From DATAEK01 sp036258055 (GTDB taxonomy: Bacteria > Acidobacteriota > Vicinamibacteria > Vicinamibacterales > 2-12-FULL-66-21), in the NCBI GenBank assembly GCA_036258055.1, contig DATAEK010000254.1, forward strand, positions 37,950 to 101,949: 64,000 bases of DNA, written 5' to 3'. Below the pieces are notes generated by a model, which was not told where the DNA came from, ran no database searches, and worked only from the letters and a program-made list of their open reading frames with translations. The position numbers and the translations under genes are program-made. Within the stretch, counting starts at the first letter, position 1. Each line of letters starts with the position of its first letter. Shown here in pieces: positions 16,949-25,384 of this stretch.

Positions 16949-18712
16949 CTACGTCACGAGGTCCAACGACGAGGTTCCGCGTCGAAAATGCAGCGTGCTG
17001 CCGGGGACGACGCCGAGATCCTGGAGCGTCGTCGCGACGGCGTCTTTCAATCGATGCACGGGCTGGTCGAGGGTCGGCGCCGGGCTGACCTGGACCATCC
17101 AGTGCTCGGGCGAGAGATTCATCTCGCTGACGATCGCAGAGAGCGGCAGATCGTGCCGTACCTGGAAGAGCCGCCGCTCGACGTCGCCGGAATCCGTGAG
17201 GATCTCGGCCCAGAACCCGACGTCTGCGCAACTCAGGAGCTCGAGCACATCGACGCGTCCGCTGGCGATCTCCATGTAGACGGACGGTGCGACGAGGTGC
17301 AATGCGAGGCGGCACCGAACATCCGGGTGCTCACGGCGCCACGCACCCCAGGCGCGAACGATCTGAATGAAGGAGAAGCGCTCGGGAAATGGACGGACGC
17401 TCCAGTCCGCGACGCCGTCCTCGCGTTTGTCCGTGCCTCCCGAGGCGAGCAGCTGCATGCGAATGCAGCGATACCGCGTCGCGACATGCTCGAAGAGCGC
17501 CATCGACGCGCGGTAGATGTCGGCGAGTCCGCGCGTGTCGGTCTCGGATCGCGCGCGCACGGCAAAAACGTCGCGCCCGTCGTACAGGCCGAGATATCGC
17601 GACTTCGATGGCGCCGGTTGCTCGGTCTGACCCACGCCCCACGCGACCATCAGCTCGCGAATCCCGCGCGTGAACACGAAGGAATTGCTGCCGCCGGCGC
17701 TCACGGCCAGGCATTCATCCGGCGCCGGAGTCTCCGGCAGTGGTCCTCGTACGACCTCGAGCTCCGGTACGCTGTTCCAGTTGTTATCCTGCCTGGTCTG
17801 AATCTTCCCCCAGCTCCACGTGACCGCGGCGCGCGTTGCACCATTCAGCGCCGAGGCCAGCGTGTTCAGCCACTCGGTAATCGTTCCGTGCTGCCCCTTC
17901 GGATACTCGACGACGACGATCTGAAAGCGCGCCAGCATGAACTGTGGATCGACTTCGCCTTCCGGGATGAACGCGTAGTGCGGTCTCGCGCTGGGACCGT
18001 AGAGCTCGAGCACCTCGCCGAAGAGTTCCTGAAGATACGTTTCGCGGATGCCTGAACCCAGGAAGAACAGCGAACGTTGACGGAAGACTTCGGCAAAGGC
18101 GCGGCGGAAGTGCAGCTCGCGATAGGTGACCCGCCGGTACTCATCGTGTCCGACCACGAGTTGATCGATCAGATCGGGGCGAGCCGACACGTCTGGTACC
18201 TTGCAGGGCTGATCGAGATAGCCCTGCAACGCCCACAAGAGCGCGCGGCCTGCCGACGACAGCGAGCTCAAGACGCGCTGACAGTCCTCGGGGTTGCGGC
18301 CGACGACCGCGAAGAGCCTTGACTCCGGACGCTCTCTGAACGCCGCCGCGTAGTAGTTGTCGTAGTTGGTCGTGACCACGAGCGGCCACCAGATGCGGGC
18401 GAGCGCGCGGGTCTGCGCAGGAATGTCACCCCCTCGATCGAGCAGCGCCGTGCTCATGGCGCGGACGAACGTGTCGCGGTCCCGCGACTTCAGCGAACGC
18501 ACGGCCGTGTTCCCGCGCCGGATCATCTCAGCTGGATCGGTACTTGCCGGGATGGCCGGCGTCGTCGGACCGCTGAGCGCCTGCTCCAACGCGTGCACGA
18601 GTCCCGGCCAGTCGCTGCAGGCGATGCGGCTCATCCCGGCGCCAATGAAGGGCGTGAGACGGCCAATCTCGTAGGTCGCGACCAGACGTGGTAAGACTGT
18701 CTCGAAGTCCAT
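16949..18712 (-). CDS. SIR2-like (SIR2_2) domain protein, candidate NAD-dependent effector
   Basis: A 587-residue protein. The N-terminal 270 residues match the SIR2-like fold found in many anti-phage NADases: TPFIGAGMSR (GAGMS at 24-28, nucleotide loop) and LVVTTNYDNYY (TTNYD at 114-118, with Asn116). A late strand FLGSGIRETYLQEL and HYAFIPEGE follow. Where the family normally has a catalytic His (LHGxLD), this protein has LQGYLD with Gln163. The C-terminal half (about 290-587) matches no domain I know; its last 60 residues (VHRLKDAVATTLQDLGV ... GSTLHFRRG) have a beta-grasp-like look. It stands alone, with no recognisable defence neighbour, 9 bases beyond the convergent ankyrin gene. A role in defence or NAD signalling is inference. 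Confidence 0.82.
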   Translation of the reverse strand: MDFETVLPRLVATYEIGRLTPFIGAGMSRIACSDWPGLVHALEQALSGPTTPAIPASTDPAEMIRRGNTAVRSLKSRDRDTFVRAMSTALLDRGGDIPAQTRALARIWWPLVVTTNYDNYYAAAFRERPESRLFAVVGRNPEDCQRVLSSLSSAGRALLWALQGYLDQPCKVPDVSARPDLIDQLVVGHDEYRRVTYRELHFRRAFAEVFRQRSLFFLGSGIRETYLQELFGEVLELYGPSARPHYAFIPEGEVDPQFMLARFQIVVVEYPKGQHGTITEWLNTLASALNGATRAAVTWSWGKIQTRQDNNWNSVPELEVVRGPLPETPAPDECLAVSAGGSNSFVFTRGIRELMVAWGVGQTEQPAPSKSRYLGLYDGRDVFAVRARSETDTRGLADIYRASMALFEHVATRYRCIRMQLLASGGTDKREDGVADWSVRPFPERFSFIQIVRAWGAWRREHPDVRCRLALHLVAPSVYMEIASGRVDVLELLSCADVGFWAEILTDSGDVERRLFQVRHDLPLSAIVSEMNLSPEHWMVQVSPAPTLDQPVHRLKDAVATTLQDLGVVPGSTLHFRRGTSSLDLVT

Positions 18713-18878
18713 CAGCGTGTGATTGAAGATCCGGATCCTACGTTCACGCTTGAGGCGTGTAAAGCGATCGAATCGCGCTCCGCACGGCGAAATACAATTG
18801 AATGATCTGCCGACTCCGGATCGGCGGAACTGGCCAGCATGCTTGAGCTAGTGCGTCAGTCAGGGTTAGGAGGGTTCC

Positions 18879-19469
18879 GTGAGTAAAGTCGAGGTCGATG
18901 AAATCATGCGGAAAGCGACACCCATCACCGAGCAGAAGGGTCACGAGATCCAGCCGTTCGGTCACATCGTGCGGATGCCGATCGCGCTGGATCTGAAGGC
19001 GTGTCAGCAGAGCGTGGAGAACCTGAACCAGGTGCTTGCGGACACCATGACCCTTCGCGATCTGTACAAGAAACATCACTGGCAGGTCGTTGGCCACACC
19101 TTCTATCAGCTCCATCTGCTCTTCGACAAGCACTACGCCGAGCAGAACGAGCTGGTGGACGGGATCGCCGAACGGATTCAACTGCTGGGAGGCGTGAGCC
19201 TCGCAATGGCTGCCGACGTCGCGGAGCGCACATTGATTCCGCGGGTGCCGCTCGGGCGCGAACCGGTCCCGGTGCAGATCTCGCGGCTCCTGCACGCGCA
19301 CGAGATCATCATCAAGGAAGCGCGCGCGATGGCGCGGATCGCGGACGAGGGCGGTGACGATGGGACCAACGATCTCCTGGTCAGCGACGTCATCCGCACA
19401 AACGAGCTGCAGGTCTGGTTCCTGGCCGAGCACGTCGTTGACGTCCCGCTCGTGCGAGCGGGCAAGTAA
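18879..19469 (+). CDS. dps: Dps-family DNA-protection ferritin
   Basis: A 196-residue ferritin-like protein. The signature LRDLYKKHHWQVVGHTFYQL followed by HLLFDKHYAEQNELVDGIAE supplies the His, His, Asp and Glu of the intersubunit ferroxidase centre. ERIQLLGG completes the Dps pattern. Dps dodecamers oxidise Fe(II) with peroxide, store iron and shield DNA. A 35-residue N-terminal extension precedes the helical core. The GTG start at 18879 has GGAGGG 5 bases upstream. A strong hairpin follows the stop, so it is probably monocistronic. Confidence 0.93.
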   Translation: MSKVEVDEIMRKATPITEQKGHEIQPFGHIVRMPIALDLKACQQSVENLNQVLADTMTLRDLYKKHHWQVVGHTFYQLHLLFDKHYAEQNELVDGIAERIQLLGGVSLAMAADVAERTLIPRVPLGREPVPVQISRLLHAHEIIIKEARAMARIADEGGDDGTNDLLVSDVIRTNELQVWFLAEHVVDVPLVRAGK

Positions 19470-19497
19470 CGCGGAGCCGGTTCATGCCGGCTCCGCG
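19470..19497 (+). terminator. hairpin terminator after dps
   Basis: A perfect 11-bp GC-rich stem (CGCGGAGCCGG / CCGGCTCCGCG) with the loop TTCATG begins at the last base of the dps stop-codon region. There is no clear T-run after it, only ATCTCTTCG, so it may act as a transcript-end stabiliser or a weak terminator. Confidence 0.65.
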
Positions 19498-19673
19498 ATC
19501 TCTTCGCGTACGTTCCGGTCCTCCCATCTCGACCGTGGCACTCCGTTTGCGACGTTGCTTCCCGACGTCGCAGCTCGTCAGGGTCGAGCCGTCGCCAGTC
19601 CGGCGCGGTCTGCTGATGAGGACCACGATCTGCAGACGTGACGTCGGCGGCCAAAGGGGAGGGCCGTCCGCGT

Positions 19674-20462
19674 ATGTCTCACCGTAAATACATCAGGCTG
19701 AAGTATTTCGGCCTGGCATCGGCGGTTGTGTGCGCGCTCGCAGCGTCGTCGGCTGGCGTGCAGACGACCGAAGATCTCGTCATCCGCGGGCAGCGGCAGG
19801 TGCTGCATCTCTACGGGCCGCCGGGCGGCGAGCCGGTTGTGGTGTCGAGCGGTGACGGCGGCTGGATGCACCTCGCGCCACATGTGGCGGAAACGCTCGC
19901 GTCGCGGGGATTCTTCGTCGTCGGCTTCGACGTGAAGGCCTATCTCGAGAGTTTCACCTCTTCAGCAGGGACGCTCAAAGCGGAGGATGAGCCCGCCGAC
20001 TACAGGCGACTCGTCGAGCGCGCCGCTGGTGCGACACATCACAAACCTGCGTTGATCGGCGTCTCGGAGGGCGCAGGATTGTCCGTCCTGGCCGCCACGG
20101 ATCCGGAGACTCGCGTGCTCATCACCGGCGTCATCGGTCTTGGCCTGCCGAATCTCAACGAGCTCGGCTGGCGGTGGAAGGACTCGATGATCTACGTCAC
20201 GCATGGCCTTCCACACGAGCCGACCTTCAGCACACGCGCGATCGTGAATCTGCTCAACCCGTTGCCGCTCGCGGCGATCCACTCGACGCGTGACGAGTTC
20301 GTCCCCGTGTCAGAGGTCGAAGAGGTTCTGAACCAGGCGACGGGCCCGAAGCGGTTGTGGATCGTACCGGCGGCCAATCACCGCTTCAGCGACAACCTCG
20401 ACGAGTTCGACAAGCGTCTGTTCGAAGCGATCGACTGGGTGAAACAGACCGCGCCGCGCTGA
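19674..20462 (+). CDS. VirJ/AcvB-type serine hydrolase (probable aminoacyl-phosphatidylglycerol hydrolase)
   Basis: A 262-residue alpha/beta hydrolase with a signal peptide (YFGLASAVVCALAASSAG). The VirJ/AcvB hallmark SGDGGW is present. The triad is Ser131 (GVSEG), Asp207 (STRDEFVP) and His236 (AANHRFSD). In rhizobia and agrobacteria AcvB, encoded beside lpiA/mprF, removes lysine from lysyl-phosphatidylglycerol in the periplasm. The mprF gene follows after 10 bases, so the same pairing is seen here. The ATG at 19674 is favoured: GGGGAGGG lies 10 bases upstream and the signal peptide starts cleanly. A GTG at 19638 has no ribosome site. Confidence 0.85.
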   Translation: MSHRKYIRLKYFGLASAVVCALAASSAGVQTTEDLVIRGQRQVLHLYGPPGGEPVVVSSGDGGWMHLAPHVAETLASRGFFVVGFDVKAYLESFTSSAGTLKAEDEPADYRRLVERAAGATHHKPALIGVSEGAGLSVLAATDPETRVLITGVIGLGLPNLNELGWRWKDSMIYVTHGLPHEPTFSTRAIVNLLNPLPLAAIHSTRDEFVPVSEVEEVLNQATGPKRLWIVPAANHRFSDNLDEFDKRLFEAIDWVKQTAPR

Positions 20463-20472
20463 CCGCGCTGCC

Positions 20473-23019
20473 ATGCTTGACAGACTCCGCCGGTGGATGC
20501 CCGCAGCGCTCAGCCTCGCGCTGTTCGTCGTGGCGCTCGAGGTCCTGCGGGTCGAGTTGCGCGCGCTGACGTGGCGCGAGTTGAGCGCGGACATCGTGCA
20601 GACGCCACCCGCGCGCCTCGCGCTCGCCGCGCTCCTCACCGCCGTCAATTATCTCGTCCTGACCGGCTACGACTTCCTCGCGTTCGCGTCGATTCAGAAA
20701 GTCCTCTCACGGACGCGGATCGCCGCCGCATCGCTCCTGGCGTACGCGATCGCGAACAACGTCGGGTTCGCGATGCTCTCCGGCGCCTCGGTGCGCTATC
20801 GCTTCTACACGCGCTGGGGAGTGACCGCTGAGGAACTCTCTCGGATCGTCGTCTCCTACTCGGTGACGTTCTGGCTCGGTCTTCTCGCCCTCGGCGGCGT
20901 CAGCCTGGCGATCAGTCCGCCTTCCGGCCACGGTCTTCCCGCACGCGAGCTCACCGCGGCCGCAGGGTGGCTGCTGGTCGGCGTCACGGTGGCCTACATT
21001 GCGACGACAGCGGCGCGACGGACGCCGATTCGCGTCGGCCCCCTTGAGATCCCCTTGCCGCCACCGTCGATTGCGATCGCCCAGCTCGTGATCTCCGCGC
21101 TCGACTGGACGCTGGCGGGTGCAGTGCTCTACGTGCTCTTGCCGCCGGGTAGCGTCTCGTTCTTCACGTTCCTCGGCGCGTTCCTCGCGGCGGTCCTGCT
21201 CGGCCTCGTCAGCCACGTGCCGGGGGGCATCGGCGTCTTCGAGGGCTTGATGGTCGTGCTCATGCGGCCATACGTCGACTCGGCCGGTCTGCTGCCCGCG
21301 CTGGTCGTGTTCCGGGTCGTCTACTACCTCGTTCCTCTTGCGATCGCATTGATCGTGCTGGTCGCCGACGAGTTGCGTCAGCGTCGATCGCAGGCCGCGA
21401 GGCTGACCGCCATCCTCGGCAGGATCGAGGAGCAGGTGACGCCGCGGCTGCTGGCGGCATTCACGTTCCTGGCGGGCATCGTCCTGCTATTGTCGGGCGC
21501 GACGCCAGCGGCACCCGGCCGTCTCGAACGGCTCGAACGGTTCCTTCCGCTCGGCGTCATCGAGGTCTCTCATTTCGTCGGCAGCGTGATTGGCGTGGTG
21601 CTGCTGCTCGTGTCGCAGGGACTCGCGCGGCGGCTCGACGCAGCGTACTACTTGGCGTCGAGCGGGATTCTCGTCGGCATTGCCGCCTCGATCCTGAAAG
21701 GTCTCGACTACGAGGAGGCGATACTCCTGACAGGCGTGCTCTTTCTGCTCGGGCGTGCGCGTCCCGCGTTCGATCGGCGCGCCGCTTTCTTCGATACGCG
21801 GTTCTCGGTCGGATGGGTGGCGTCGCTGATTGCTGCCGTCGGCGCGTCGATGTGGCTCGGCCTCTTCGCGTTCAAGCACGTGGCGTACTCGAACGAGCTG
21901 TGGTGGCAGTTCGAGCTTCGCGGCGAAGCGTCGCGGTTCCTGCGCGCATCGGTTGGCGCCGCGCTCGTGGTCATGCTCTTCGCGTTTGCCCGTCTCATCC
22001 GGCCGGCACCCCACGAAGTGGTCCTGCCGACCGACGAGGATCTGGCAGCGGCCGATGCGATTATCCGGACGCAACCAGCCACGTTCGCGAACCTCGTACA
22101 CCTCCGGGACAAAGCGCTGCTCTTCGACGAGGGCAGGACGGCCTTCTTGATGTACGGCGTACAGGGAAACACATGGGTCGCGCTCGGCGATCCGGTTGGC
22201 TCCTGCGAGGGCAAGACCGCGCTCATCCGACAGTTCCTCGAGCGGTGCGACGACTTCGATGGCGTGCCCGTGTTCTACGAGGTCAGGCCCGGGGACTTGC
22301 ACCGATACGCGGACTTTGGTCTCACGTTCGTCAAGCTGGGAGAAGAGGCGCGCGTGGATCTCAAGCGGTTCGCGCTCGAAGGGAGCCATGGCGCCCGTTA
22401 CCGGAAGACGATACGGCGGCTCGAGCGCGATGGCGGTACGTTCCGCATCATCGAACCCCCGCAGACAACCGAGACCCTGCGTCAGCTGCGTACGGTCTCG
22501 GATAACTGGCTCGAGCAGCGTGCAGCAGCCGAAAAGGGCTTCTCCCTCGGCTTCTTCGACGAGGCCTACGTCGCGCGTTTTCCGATCGCCGTCATCGAGT
22601 TCAATGGACAGGTCCGTGCGTTCGCCAATATCTGGCCCGCCGGAGGCAAATCCGAAGTCTCCGTGGATCTCATGCGGTTCCATCACGACGCGCCGAAGAA
22701 CGTGATGGAAGCGCTCTTCGCGCATCTGATGCTGTGGGGAAAGGATGCGGGATACGAGTGGTTCACGCTCGGCATGGCGCCACTCTCCGGGTTCGAGCGG
22801 TCACCGGTGGCCACGCTCTGGAACCGGCTTGGATCCTTCATCTATCAGCACGGCGAGTTCGTCTACAAATTCCAGGGGCTCCGTGCGTTCAAGGAAAAGT
22901 TCGATCCGGCGTGGGAGCCGCGCTACCTCGCCTATCCGGGAGGCATGCGGCTCCCGCGGATCCTCGCCGATCTCGCGGCGCTGGTGGCCGGCGGCTACCG
23001 GCGGATGCTGTTGCCCTGA
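20473..23019 (+). CDS. mprF: MprF/LpiA phosphatidylglycerol aminoacyltransferase and flippase
   Basis: An 848-residue two-part protein. Residues about 1-500 hold roughly 14 membrane helices of the LPG-synthase flippase type, with SHVPGGIGVFEGLMV as a conserved loop. Residues about 520-840 are the DUF2156 aminoacyltransferase of the GNAT fold: TAFLMYGVQGNTWVALGDPV, SHGARYRKTIRRLERDGG and YEWFTLGMAPLSG. It transfers an amino acid from tRNA to phosphatidylglycerol and moves the product outward, lowering surface charge and resisting cationic peptides. The amino acid (Lys, Ala or other) cannot be read from sequence. It sits downstream of the VirJ/AcvB hydrolase in one operon. Confidence 0.93.
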   Translation: MLDRLRRWMPAALSLALFVVALEVLRVELRALTWRELSADIVQTPPARLALAALLTAVNYLVLTGYDFLAFASIQKVLSRTRIAAASLLAYAIANNVGFAMLSGASVRYRFYTRWGVTAEELSRIVVSYSVTFWLGLLALGGVSLAISPPSGHGLPARELTAAAGWLLVGVTVAYIATTAARRTPIRVGPLEIPLPPPSIAIAQLVISALDWTLAGAVLYVLLPPGSVSFFTFLGAFLAAVLLGLVSHVPGGIGVFEGLMVVLMRPYVDSAGLLPALVVFRVVYYLVPLAIALIVLVADELRQRRSQAARLTAILGRIEEQVTPRLLAAFTFLAGIVLLLSGATPAAPGRLERLERFLPLGVIEVSHFVGSVIGVVLLLVSQGLARRLDAAYYLASSGILVGIAASILKGLDYEEAILLTGVLFLLGRARPAFDRRAAFFDTRFSVGWVASLIAAVGASMWLGLFAFKHVAYSNELWWQFELRGEASRFLRASVGAALVVMLFAFARLIRPAPHEVVLPTDEDLAAADAIIRTQPATFANLVHLRDKALLFDEGRTAFLMYGVQGNTWVALGDPVGSCEGKTALIRQFLERCDDFDGVPVFYEVRPGDLHRYADFGLTFVKLGEEARVDLKRFALEGSHGARYRKTIRRLERDGGTFRIIEPPQTTETLRQLRTVSDNWLEQRAAAEKGFSLGFFDEAYVARFPIAVIEFNGQVRAFANIWPAGGKSEVSVDLMRFHHDAPKNVMEALFAHLMLWGKDAGYEWFTLGMAPLSGFERSPVATLWNRLGSFIYQHGEFVYKFQGLRAFKEKFDPAWEPRYLAYPGGMRLPRILADLAALVAGGYRRMLLP

Positions 23020-23060
23020 CGGTCAAGTCTATTTGCCGTCCAGGATGCGCAGGACACTCG

Positions 23061-23504
23061 CTATGCGCCGTGGATGACGTTGGCGACGATCTGCGCGACG
23101 TTCGGCTCGTTGACCGTGACGCTCAATTTGAGGCTCTGGCTGAAGAAAAGCGGCGCCGGGAATCCGAACGTCACCGTCTTCAGTACGGCGGAATGAAACA
23201 CAGCGAGCCCGTACGGGTTGTGCTGCGTGAGGCCCTGGTTGGCCAGCGCCGCGAACGAGATGTTGGTGACATTCTGGCCATCGATGTCGAGAATGACGAA
23301 CGTGATGTCGTTCGTGCCCCCCTGCTTGGTGATCTCAGCCGCGAGGAAGACCCCGGGGCCCGCAAGATTCACCAGACTGTGGGTGCCGTTCGGCACGGGT
23401 GCCTTCAGCCCCTGCGTGCGCCGCGGACGGCAGACGCCCCCGAGACACCGGTTCGTGGCCTGTTGAGCGGCGGGGGTGCGTTTCGTCGGTTGCTTCTTGG
23501 CCAT
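23061..23504 (-). CDS. small protein of unknown function with lysine-rich leader
   Basis: A 147-residue protein beginning MAKKQPTKRTPAAQQ, then a Cys-containing basic linker (NRCLGGVCRPRRTQ) and about 100 residues of alternating hydrophobic pattern that suggest a beta-sandwich (VFLAAEITKQGGTND, ITFVILDIDGQNVTN, LKLSVTVNEPNVAQIV). No signal peptide or membrane helix. The start is fixed by GAGGAGGAG 4 bases before the ATG. I do not recognise the family. Its MAKK leader resembles those of the two peptidase genes near 56-57 kb. It is convergent with mprF, 41 bases apart. Confidence 0.72.
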   Translation of the reverse strand: MAKKQPTKRTPAAQQATNRCLGGVCRPRRTQGLKAPVPNGTHSLVNLAGPGVFLAAEITKQGGTNDITFVILDIDGQNVTNISFAALANQGLTQHNPYGLAVFHSAVLKTVTFGFPAPLFFSQSLKLSVTVNEPNVAQIVANVIHGA

Positions 23505-23548
23505 GGTTCTCCTCCTCGAGCAAGTGCCAGACGGCTCATGGGGAACAA

Positions 23549-23573
23549 CGTTCGATGCGATGGTGATCGAACG
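23549..23573 (-). terminator. hairpin terminator after the terC-kefB-like pair
   Basis: A perfect 8-bp stem (CGTTCGAT / ATCGAACG) with a 9-base loop, about 75 bases beyond the stop of the antiporter gene. On the minus strand it is followed by TTGTT. It separates that transcript from the next minus-strand gene. Confidence 0.5.
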
Positions 23574-23647
23574 AGGGCCCGAACGCGCTAAGTGCTGACG
23601 GGTTTTACCTCATGCGTGATTCGATGACAACCTCGCCGCTGGTGGTG

Positions 23648-25384
23648 TCAGCCGAAGAGTTCCTGGTGAACCCGTTCCCGCTCGCGATCCATCTGTTCCG
23701 GTGTTGCGCCCAGCCGATGCAGGATCGCTGCGGTCAGGGCGAGCGCAACCTCCCCCTCACCTGAGAACACCAGATCCGCGCCCGCCGTCTTGAGGGAATC
23801 CAGATCCCGGAGATACGCGGTTCGCGCGAGCACCTGCAGGCGAGGATTCAGTTCACGCGCCAGCCGGATGACCTCGCGAGCGTTATCGACGTCGGCGGTC
23901 AGAATCAGGCTCCGCGCGGTTGGGGCACCGGCGGCTTCGAGGGTCTGTCTGAGCGTGGCGTCGCCGTACACGGCGCAGATCCCTTGCTCGCGCAACCCGC
24001 GAACTGTCTCGATGTTCATCTCGATCACACAGGGCTCGAGTCCGTTCGCATCGAGAAGTCGTGTGAGCGTCCGCCCTGTCGGTCCGTAGCCGATAACGAT
24101 CGCGCGATGGGTCAGACGATCACGCGATGCGAAGCTCGCTTTCGCATGCTCACCGGTTGGCAGCGCACTCGTTGCCTGGACATCAGGCGCGCCCGCGAGG
24201 CGCGATCCTGACGCCAACCGTTGAACGAGTGGCAGCGTCCGGAAGATCAGCGGGTTCAAGACGATTGACACAATCGACACGGCCACCATCGTGTTCATCG
24301 CCTCGATGGAAAGGACACCGAGGTCCCGGCCGAGAGCAGCCACGATGAACGAGAACTCGCCGATCTGACCAAGCGCGGCGCCGACCGTCAGCGCGACGCT
24401 CAACGGATAGCCCAACAGGATCACGACGGCCACGGCGACGAGAGGTTTTCCAAGGACGACGATGGCAAGTGTGCTTGTTTGGAGCGCGGGTGCCTGCAGC
24501 AGGTAACGCGGATCCAGGAGCATGCCGACCGACACGAAGAAGAGCACTGCGAAGGCATCCCGCATCGGCAGCGCTTCGGATGCCGCACGCAGGCTGTACT
24601 CGGATCGGCCGACCACCATGCCCGCGAGAAACGCACCGAGCGCCATCGACACACCAAAGAACTCGGCCGACGCGAGGGCAATGCCGACGGCGAGGACCAG
24701 CACCGTGAGCGTGAAAAGCTCCCGCGAACCCGACGCGGCGACGCGGTCGAGCACCCACGGGATGGCTCGTGGTCCGACGATCAGCGTGAACGCGACGAGA
24801 GTCGCGACCTTGAGCCCGGTGATCGCCAGAGAGATCGCGAGACTTGCGCCTGATCCGGCGGCGCCCGCTCCGAACAAGAGTGGCAGGATCACGAGGACGA
24901 TCACGGTGAAGAGGTCTTCAACGACGAGCCGGCCGACGGCGATGTGGCCGGCCGGGGTATGAAGCCGCCGAAAATCGGAAAGGACCCGAATCAGTACGAC
25001 CGTGCTCGCCACTGAGAGCGCGATCCCGAATATCAACCCCGCAGACCAGCTCCAGCCCGCCCCATGGGCGACCGCCATACCGAGCACCGTGGAGACCGCG
25101 CTCTGGACGATCGCACCCGGCACGGCGACGCGGCGAACGGCGAGCAACTCCTCGAGATGAAACTGGAGGCCAACGCCGAACATCAGGAGGATGACGCCGA
25201 TCTCGGCGAGCTGCTCCGCCATCGCGGTGTCGGCGACGAAACCAGGCGTGTGAGGACCGACGAGGATGCCGGCGAGCAGATAGCCGACGATCGGAGAAAG
25301 GCCGAGGCGCTGCGTGAGGTATCCGAGGACGAGTGCTGCCGAGAGCCCGCCGGCGAGTGTGGCGATTAGTCCGAAGTCGTGCAT
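23648..25384 (-). CDS. CPA2 family monovalent cation/proton antiporter with TrkA-N domain (KefB/YbaL-like)
   Basis: A 578-residue protein. Residues 1-385 form about 12 membrane helices of the Na+/H+ exchanger fold, with LSPIVGYLLAGILVGPHTPG near the start and GQIGEFSFIVAALG, a typical CPA2 element. Residues about 415-530 are a Rossmann TrkA-N domain with VIGYGPTGRTLTRLLDANG and VYGDATLRQTLEAAG, which binds NAD(H) or nucleotides and gates transport. Likely role: K+ or Na+ efflux in exchange for protons, for pH and ion balance. The ATG directly abuts the TGA of the upstream terC-like gene (TGAATG), so the two are translationally coupled. Confidence 0.92.
   Translation of the reverse strand: MHDFGLIATLAGGLSAALVLGYLTQRLGLSPIVGYLLAGILVGPHTPGFVADTAMAEQLAEIGVILLMFGVGLQFHLEELLAVRRVAVPGAIVQSAVSTVLGMAVAHGAGWSWSAGLIFGIALSVASTVVLIRVLSDFRRLHTPAGHIAVGRLVVEDLFTVIVLVILPLLFGAGAAGSGASLAISLAITGLKVATLVAFTLIVGPRAIPWVLDRVAASGSRELFTLTVLVLAVGIALASAEFFGVSMALGAFLAGMVVGRSEYSLRAASEALPMRDAFAVLFFVSVGMLLDPRYLLQAPALQTSTLAIVVLGKPLVAVAVVILLGYPLSVALTVGAALGQIGEFSFIVAALGRDLGVLSIEAMNTMVAVSIVSIVLNPLIFRTLPLVQRLASGSRLAGAPDVQATSALPTGEHAKASFASRDRLTHRAIVIGYGPTGRTLTRLLDANGLEPCVIEMNIETVRGLREQGICAVYGDATLRQTLEAAGAPTARSLILTADVDNAREVIRLARELNPRLQVLARTAYLRDLDSLKTAGADLVFSGEGEVALALTAAILHRLGATPEQMDRERERVHQELFG

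Noticed and set aside
21487..22725. 412-codon open frame on the minus strand opposite mprF
   Set aside because: Shadow of mprF. The codons follow the antisense of conserved MprF motifs and no domain is seen.
23025..23045. Short stem between mprF and the small protein gene (GACGG ... CCGTC)
   Set aside because: Only 5 bp with a 12-base loop and no T-run, so too weak to call a terminator.
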